From contig NC_092228.1 in assembly GCF_036320965.1 (NCBI RefSeq), positions 13,008,307 to 13,072,306 on the forward strand: a stretch of DNA of 64,000 bases, given 5' to 3'. This DNA comes from Panulirus ornatus. Taxonomy: Eukaryota > Arthropoda > Malacostraca > Decapoda > Palinuridae. The translations under genes and the position numbers were made by a program. The notes under the pieces are model-generated. The model saw only the letters and a program-made list of their open reading frames with translations, was not told where the DNA came from and did not search any database. Below, piece after piece: positions 50,901 through 59,900 of the stretch. The stretch's first letter is position 1, and each line of letters starts with the position of its first letter.

Positions 50901-53900
50901 AGCAGTGTGGTTTCAGAAGTGGTAGAGGATGTGTGGATCAGGTGTTTGCTTTGAAGAATGTATGTGAGAAATACTTAGAAAAGCAAATGGATTTGTATGT
51001 AGCATTTATGGATCTGGAGAAGGCATATGATAGAGTTGATAGAGATGCTCTGTGGAAGGTATTAAGAATATATGGTGTGGGAGGAAAGTTGTTAGAAGCA
51101 GTGAAAAGTTTTTATCGAGGATGTAAGGCATGTGTACGTGTAGGAAGAGAGGAAAGTGATTGGTTCTCAGTGAATGTAGGTTTGCGGCAGGGGTGTGTGA
51201 TGTCTCCATGGTTGTTTAATTTGTTTATGGATGGGGTTGTTAGGGAGGTAAATGCAAGAGTTTTGGAAAGAGGGGCAAGTATGAAGTCTGTTGGGGATGA
51301 GAGAGCTTGGGAAGTGAGTCAGTTGTTGTTCGCTGATGATACAGCGCTGGTGGCTGATTCATGTGAGAAACTGCAGAAGCTGGTGACTGAGTTTGGTAAA
51401 GTGTGTGGAAGAAGAAAGTTAAGAGTAAATGTGAATAAGAGCAAGGTTATTAGGTACAGTAGGGTTGAGGGTCAAGTCAATTGGGAGGTGAGTTTGAATG
51501 GAGAAAAACTGGAGGAAGTGAAGTGTTTTAGATATCTGGGAGTGGATCTGGCAGCGGATGGAACCATGGAAGCGGAAGTGGATCATAGGGTGGGGAAGGG
51601 GGCAAAAATTCTGGGGGCCTTGAAGAATGTGTGGAAGTCGAGAACATTATCTCGGAAAGCAAAAATGGGTATGTTTGAAGGAATAGTGGTTCCAACAATG
51701 TTGTATGGTTGCGAGGCGTGGGCTATGGATAGAGTTGTGCGCAGGAGGATGGATGTGCTGGAAATGAGATGTTTGAGGACAATGTGTGGTGTGAGGTGGT
51801 TTGATCGAGTGAGTAACGTAAGGGTAAGAGAGATGTGTGGAAATAAAAAGAGCGTGGTTGAGAGAGCAGAAGAGGGTGTTTTGAAGTGGTTTGGGCACAT
51901 GGAGAGAATGAGTGAGGAAAGATTGACCAAGAGGATATATGTGTCGGAGGTGGAGGGAACGAGGAGAAGAGGGAGACCAAATTGGAGGTGGAAAGATGGA
52001 GTGAAAAAGATTTTGTGTGATCGGGGCCTGAACATGCAGGAGGGTGAAAGGAGGGCAAGGAATAGAGTGAATTGGAGCGATGTGGTATACCAGGGTTGAC
52101 GTGCTGTCAGTGGATTGAATCAAGGCATGTGAAGCGTCTGGGGTAAACCATGGAAAGCTGTGTAGGTATGTATATTTGCGTGTGTGGACGTATGTATATA
52201 CATGTGTATGGGGGGGGTTGGGCCATTTCTTTCGTCTGTTTCCTTGCGCTACCTCGCAAACGCGGGAGACAGCGACAAAGTATAATAAAAAAATAATATA
52301 AAAAATATTAAGCATTAAGTGTTACGTGTGCCAAGGAAAGATCGTATGTTTGTGGACAGAATACAAACAATTCATGTGTGGGTTAGGCAAAAAGGAGAGA
52401 CAGCTACCTGGGTCAGAGAAGTGCATCTGGACAACTGTTGAAGTTCTGTCACTAACCCTCCTGATACCCAGGCAGGTGGTACTACTTCTACCTATTGCTC
52501 CTACCATTTTGCTAAAAGGCATGGCCAGCGCATAATGCCCACCACAGGAAAATCTAGAATTACAAAGAATGAGTTGTGTGAGTTAATTGTTATGTGTGAA
52601 AAGGAAAGATTGTATGTTTGTGGACTGAATATGAGAAATTCAAGTATGGCTGAAGCAGAAAGGAATGACAGCTACCTGGATCACTTTATAACTATTGAAG
52701 TACTGACTCATTATGGAGCTGTTATCAACCCTCCCAATACCCAGGCAAATAGTCCCGTAAATGTATCTCCCTGGTCAGTGGCTGCCTACCAACTATTACA
52801 TTCACATATTTTGATATTTCATTGTACCATCTACTACTCTTACTGTTTTCTTTAACCTGAATGATGGTGCAGTAGACATCAAGAGGCTTCTCCTAAAAGA
52901 GACAGTTTAGGACCATAAAATCAGTGCTGATTTCATTTTTTAGATATGTTTTGGCATGATATTGTCATATGGTCATATGACTTTAGAATTTCATTAAAAA
53001 AAAACAAATTCAGAATTTCATTTTCCCCAAAATGAATTTCTTTAAATGAAATTATCAAGCAACAACTGCAGAAAAGTATTCATAGTGATAGAAAATGTAT
53101 GATATCTTACTTTAATATAAAAGATAGAAGAGAATCATCCCTAAGTAGAACTTTTCTAGAGCAAGAAAGAATTATCAAAACTGGAAACATTTTTCAAAAT
53201 GATGCAAAATATATTCCAAAGCATAAAATCTTGTATGTGTATGTGAAATACAGAATCCTTCTGAAACTGTCCATTGTATGTATGGTTTTACATGTAAATT
53301 TGCACATCTAGAAAAATTTTAAAGGTTGAAGATTTGTTCAAAAAGGTTAACTAAATCCATTAGAACCTTTTTGTAATGGTAGAAATAAGGAAAATAAGAT
53401 CTACTTTATCAGAGATAAACATAAAAGTCCCTTAAATAAGAGTATCACACCCAGGTGCTGTGTTTACACTGTAGTTGTCATAGCCGCCACCAGAGCATCA
53501 TTAGTGGGAACTTGGCACATAATTCCACTCCCGGTGATCCTCATCAGATGATTCAATGTAAACTAAGATTTTTAGACTAAAAGTTTTTCTGCTGCACTGG
53601 ACCAAAGTAGAATTATCCTCCAGGAGCATTCACTCTCTAGTGGACAGGTGCCCCTCATTCATTTTTGGAATTGTGAAGTCAAAGTGTCTTGCCCACTTGA
53701 TTTCTAAATCTGTTTTTGACTAAACTTGCTTTAGGCATTGTAAGGGTTAATATTTTTTTCAGTGTCTCCTCTTTTGTGAACATCTTTTTGACAGAATTCT
53801 CTGATCAATCTTTTTGATTAGTTACATGAAAATCTATATTATTCCCCTACATCCATCTTCATCCTTGGTATCAGGCAGTTCATTTTCAACTAGTCCAACA

Positions 53901-56900
53901 TGTGCAGATACCTAATACTTTGTTGGAACTGGTACAAACCAATCTGTGTATCTGCTAATGAAATATGTCATTTAAACCAGGTTGTTTAGTGGAGGGCAAG
54001 CAGTTGAGATAGATTTTCTGTAAAGTGGATTTTGAAAAGTGAAAGTGAATGAAATGAGGGACTAAAGGAATCAGAGGAAGTAATGGTACATGAAAGCAGT
54101 GTTTTATGAACTGTAGTATGAGGTTGTAAATAGTTAGTATGACAGGAGGGGAGAATGTGACTATATGGAGAGACCAGAAGAATGGCTAGAGGGATAACTT
54201 TTGTGGAGGGAAATCTTCTGTTTGGTGATAAGTCTGGAAGTATTTTTGGTGTAAAAGTTCTCGTTAGATTGTGATTTTTTTCTGAAATAAGTTATTGATG
54301 AACAGGTCATTGGACAACCTAAGAGGAATGGCAGACTGTATAGCTTCAGCTACAAAGGATCTAGGCATAGAAAGAGATGCAGTTGTTGACAGAACAGCAT
54401 CTGATACAGCTTCAGAGGTTGATGCTGTGCGTCAGACATACCAGGTGAGTTCATTTATACCCACTGTTTGAGATGTAGAAGATATTGCTCTTTTGTATCA
54501 TTTCTAAATATACTTATATGTGAGTGTGGCCCAGGGCCAATTAATCTGGCTTGAAAATCATCAAGAATCCCACAACCCACTGTAGTTTTGATACTCTAAC
54601 GAATCAGTGACAAATGTCTGATCATCTTCAAAAAAATTAATACAAACAAACCAATGAATGCATTGTCATTGCCTTTGAAAAAATATCCATTGATTCATCA
54701 TTTGTTTTATATTGACAATGGTGTGCAAGTTATTTCTCATGCTCTTTATATGTAGTGTGTATGAGTGTGGTGGCTTGGAGGTTGGCCAAGACTTCTCATT
54801 ATCTGTTATGTATTTACAACCAAAGTTGTTATTTGCAATACTCTTAAGATGAAGATGAATATAAGAAAAGTTAAATTCATAATGAAAATAGCAAAAGAAA
54901 TGCTGTGAATAGTAATGTTGATCTCTCACCATATAGTGTGGATTACCAAGCAGGTGAGGCATAGTTTAGAGTGGAGCAGGTAAATTATTTGCAGATTATG
55001 TTGATGGATTCTTAATCTCATCTGGGACTGGTGACAGTAAGGGCTGCTACACAAGCTCAGTTTTCCACTGTTTTAAATGTGCAGGCCAAAACTACTCCGG
55101 TAAACATGAATATGGGCAGTCTTAACTGTAGATGGCATAATTTTGGCCTTTACAGTTAAGGCTGTATAGTTCCATCCACATGTTCAGGTTCAGCTATGCT
55201 GTTTTGGCCTGCACAGTTAGAATTGCATGGAAAACTGAGCATGTGTAACAGCCCTAAGTGTTGGGATGATGTTCAATTTGTTTATGGCCCATGTGCTGAT
55301 ATTTGTGTTCAGTGTCATATGTGTCATATGTGATGCTAGTAAGGTTGGAGTTTTGTTTAATGGGAGTTATTGATCTGTCAGGGTTTTGGCAGGGTTGAGT
55401 TTGTATTCATGTTTGCCTAACTTTATCCTTAAGACACTGCAGAGCCTATTTCCCCCCTCGAGCGTTGTTTCATTGTGAGTCTTGTTTCACTAAGAGCTAG
55501 AATATCAGGCTTCTTTCCTCAGATATACTGCCTTCTCTTCCTCCTTATCTTGGTAACATCGAAATACATTCAGATACTTGGTTCGAACCTTTGAGGAAGA
55601 TTCCTTTTTCTGTTCCAACTTATAGAAGATGAGATTCAAGTAGAAGAGTGTTACCAGCTCCCTGCTCCTGCCCCTCTTACTCACTTTCTACTACATTCAC
55701 AGAATACATGGGAGGTATTCTTTTTCCCCTATCCCAGGGATATATTATGTATATTTATGTATATGTTATGTACATGTACATATTGAAAGTTTATCAGAAC
55801 TTCTTTGTTTCTATGATTTTTTTTTTTAATATTTCCTCTGTACATATTTCCAAAAATGTCTTAAAACTCTTATGAATCAAATTGATAATTGCTATATAAA
55901 AATTCAACAAAATTTAGTGGATCCTCTGCTGTGTTGGCATTGAATTCGTGAAAATATTTAATGGTATAAGCATCTGATTGTTTTACAGGCATACCTCTCC
56001 TTAATGAAGCTGCAGCCTCAACCACAGCACCCAAGCTTTGAGAGTCTCAACACTACAAATATATTCTTCATGGCATATGCTGGTGTGAGTATCTTCTTAA
56101 TGATATTATGATGATAAGAGTACAAAGTCATGCTAAGATTTTTAGTTTCTTAAATACTGGTACATCTGAAATCCACATTTCTTAAAAACTGGAAACTCCC
56201 TAAAGCTGTGGTCCAGTACATTTAGGATTACTCCAACATGGAACATGAATTTCCAGGGTCGGATACTTACTTTGCTAAGCACTGCAATAGCCTATGCCAC
56301 TAATTAGCCTTTGTTCTTGCTGTTTGTACTCTTGGCAGTAAACCTTCATGATTTTCTCAGTAATGTTCATGATATTTATTTATTATATTTATTATACTTT
56401 GTTGCTGTCTCCTGCGTTAGCGAGGTAGCGCAAGGAAACAGACGGTAGAATGGCCCAACCCACTCACATACACATGTATATACATAAACGCCCACACACG
56501 TACTTATACATACCTATACATTTCAACATATACATACACAGACATATACATATACACACATGTACACATTCACACATGCTGCCTTCACACTTTCCCACCG
56601 CCACCATGCCACACATGAAATGGCACCTCCCTCCCCCTGCATGCATGCAAGGTAGCGCTGGGAAAAGACAACAAAGGCCACATTCTTTCACACTTAGTCT
56701 CTATCTGTCATGTGTAATGCACTGAAAGTAAGTGTTTTTGTCAGTGTTATATTTTTTGGGGATGTGGATTCTTTTAGTAGATTACTGAAGTGTTAGGTAG
56801 GGCTAAGCTTTTTATTTATACTTAGGAGTTGATGGACATTTATAGAATGGTTTGAATGGAACAGGGTCTGGTCCTACTTTTTAGAATTAAGTGCAGAACA

Positions 56901-59900
56901 TATTGATATAGAAATGTAGTAGGAGGATGTTTGTTTCATTGTATAGGTGTTGAGTGTTTGTGGTTGCTAGTCAGCCAGTGAATGTTCATAGTGCACTATT
57001 TTGTGTAGTTTGCAAATTATTCATGTTTGGTCTTGAGAGGACAAAAGACTAGGCAGGTGAAGCATAGTTTAAAGTCAGGCAAATTAATTATTTTTAGAGG
57101 ACGTTGATTTTTTTCCCCTAACTTAGTACCACTTAGTTGTCTGAGGGCATTTAGTTTGTGCATTTCATTTGTGTTGATGTTATTTGTGTGTTGAGTTAAC
57201 ATATGTCGTATGTGATGCTTAGAATGGTAGGAGTTTTGTTGAGTGGGAGTGATTGTTCATTCAAGGGGACTGCATCTCTCTGTAGATACAGATGTTCAGT
57301 TCTTGGTGAGCCATTGTTCCAGATGTGTAATGTAGCACTGCATGTTTGATGTTGCTACTGTGGTGTCAGGGTGTTATGATGAGATTGGAAGGTCATCTTC
57401 ATATAAACGGAACTTCATATTGAGGTTTGTTTGAAGTAATGGGAGGTTGTGTAGGGAGATTGAAGAGATCTGGAGAAAGAACTGTTACTTAGGGAACTTA
57501 ATTGTAGAGCTTAGATGTTTTAGAGGTGAAGGTATTGAGTAACTGTGGCATGACAACCAGATATGAAATTGGCCAGTCAGTCTTTGTCATTGTTGTGGAG
57601 GGTGGTGCCAAGTATTTTTTGTGTGAGGATGTGTTAGGGGATTGTTGAAAACTTTGATGATAATTATTGTTATTACTACTGTGCAAGAGAGAGGTATCCA
57701 TCTAGGATACGTTGTGTGAAGTCTTTGTAGTGCGTGATGGTAGAGATTTTGTGCCTAAAGTCATACTGTGTGGATGAGAGTGTGATGGTTTGTTTAATTC
57801 TGTTGTCGGTTAGTTTTTCACAGAGCTCGGATACTGAGGCCATAAGTGATGTAGGGCAGTAGGAGGAAGAGGAGGAGAGAGGTGATTTGGAGGGTTTTAG
57901 GAGAGATATTATGTTGGCAAGTTTCCAAATGCCAGGAATTTTGTTGTGGAGCCAGGAGTTGCGTAAGGTATCTATAAGACCTTGGATTGCAAATGAGCCT
58001 AAGTGTCTAAGATGAAAGTTCATTATTTTTTCAGAGCCTGTAACAGGAGAGTTCTTGTCAACTTTAATTGCATTGCTTGCAATAGGAGTGAAGGGTGGAT
58101 GGGCAGTTGTCTCTGGATGGATTTTGTGTGAATTTTTCATGAGTTTCCAGTTTAGTTGTAAGGTTCGTATGAGTCTGATTTTTTAGTAGTGTATCATGAG
58201 TATGTTTGTGGGTTCTTTGGGAAAAAGGATTTCATTGGAATGGGTAGATGTGATTCATGAGTTGGCATTGGATTGGTTGAATAAGAGTGGATCCTGTCTA
58301 ATGTGCAACAAAGTTGGTTGTTGTGGGTCTTGTGATTCATTATGCTGATAATAGATTGCCAATTTTCAGCCAGTCTGTAAGTAATTTGATTATGTATATT
58401 TTTTTACAGTTTGGATTTGTTCTCTGATTTTTGTTGATGGTGAGCGATTTTATCTGAGCTGGTTTCTTTGCTTTATAAGGGATGTAAATTGTAGGAAGAA
58501 ATTAGCATTATTTTCTTTCTGTGCTGTTATGGCATGCTGATTTTTGCTGACTTGTTGATGTTGATGAAATGTGATATTGCATAGCCTTTGAATGGAAATT
58601 CATTTATATATATTGAAGTTTTGGAACTTTGTGTCTATGTACTATGTGAAGGTTGGTCGGTCTCTTTTACTGTAGTTTCTGTAAGTTTAGTGGTGGTTGT
58701 ATTGATTTGGATAGGCATGTGGTGAGGGGATAGTTAACTCTCTGGTTGGTCCTTATGTATAGCACTTTATGTATGTATGTTAAATCATGCATAGGAAAAA
58801 ATTCAGAATCAACATATCAAGCCATTACTTGTACTATGTTTTTGCTTTAAAACAATACTATTTTAAGCTTTCTTTTATATTAAAATAGATTGATGATATA
58901 CCTGTATTTTACTGCATGTTTCTTTGCAATTTTTTCAAATTTTTGTGTAAAAATTAGGTTAAGATATCTGTTGCATTGATGGGATTCATCATTGTTGGAG
59001 TGCATCTCCAACACTTTGGGGACTAGGTGTATCCCACTATCTGGTTTCCTTTCCTTCTCTTCTACTGTACTTTGTTTATCTTCTGCCTATCTTCAAAGGA
59101 AGTCTTCATACAGTGTTTATACATAATGTACATCCAAGCTGTAAACTTTCCCTATAATCATGAAAGAGCATTTCATACTGCAGTAATACATATAAATATA
59201 TTTGTCTTGCCAGAGCATATGTTCTGAAGCTACATTGCAGCAAGAGGACATAGAAAGAACCTGTAACCCTTCATTGATGAACAAACCAAGGTATGGTATG
59301 ACTTAAGAGATTCTGTTACAGTTAGATATTATAGAGTTTAAAGTTGAGAGAAATATCTTTTGTAATTTTTACATGAGGTAGCTTTGTGTAATTATCGCTT
59401 TAATGATAGTGTGATACTCATTCTGTCTTCAGTATTGCATACGTATGGTAGAATAGCATGTTGACAGATCTTAGTAAATGCATTGCTCCTAAATGTGAAA
59501 TCAGTACATAAAATGTCTTGTGTCTCATCTTGGATTGTAATTCACTAACAATGGAAATATCTGTTTTTGATGTTTGATTGCTAATAAAAAGATTAGGTTT
59601 AAGTGTTAGAGCAGAATGAATCTTGTGCATTGAGAGTTGGGGGTGCTGGGGATACATCATCAGGAGTCCAAAAGGGGACCCTGGGAATTTCCTGGGATCT
59701 CAGAAAATGTTTGCATATATTGAAGACTAGCATTCAGATTTTGTGAGCCTACATAGTTAAAATATTCTTAAAGCACATATGATGTAGACGCTACTGAATT
59801 GTAATGCGTAGGTGAACACTGTCTAATGGAGAAGGGAAGGGCACCTGAAAGAGACTTTGTAACCCATGATAAAATTCTTCTCAGAAGCCCTGGAATGAGT

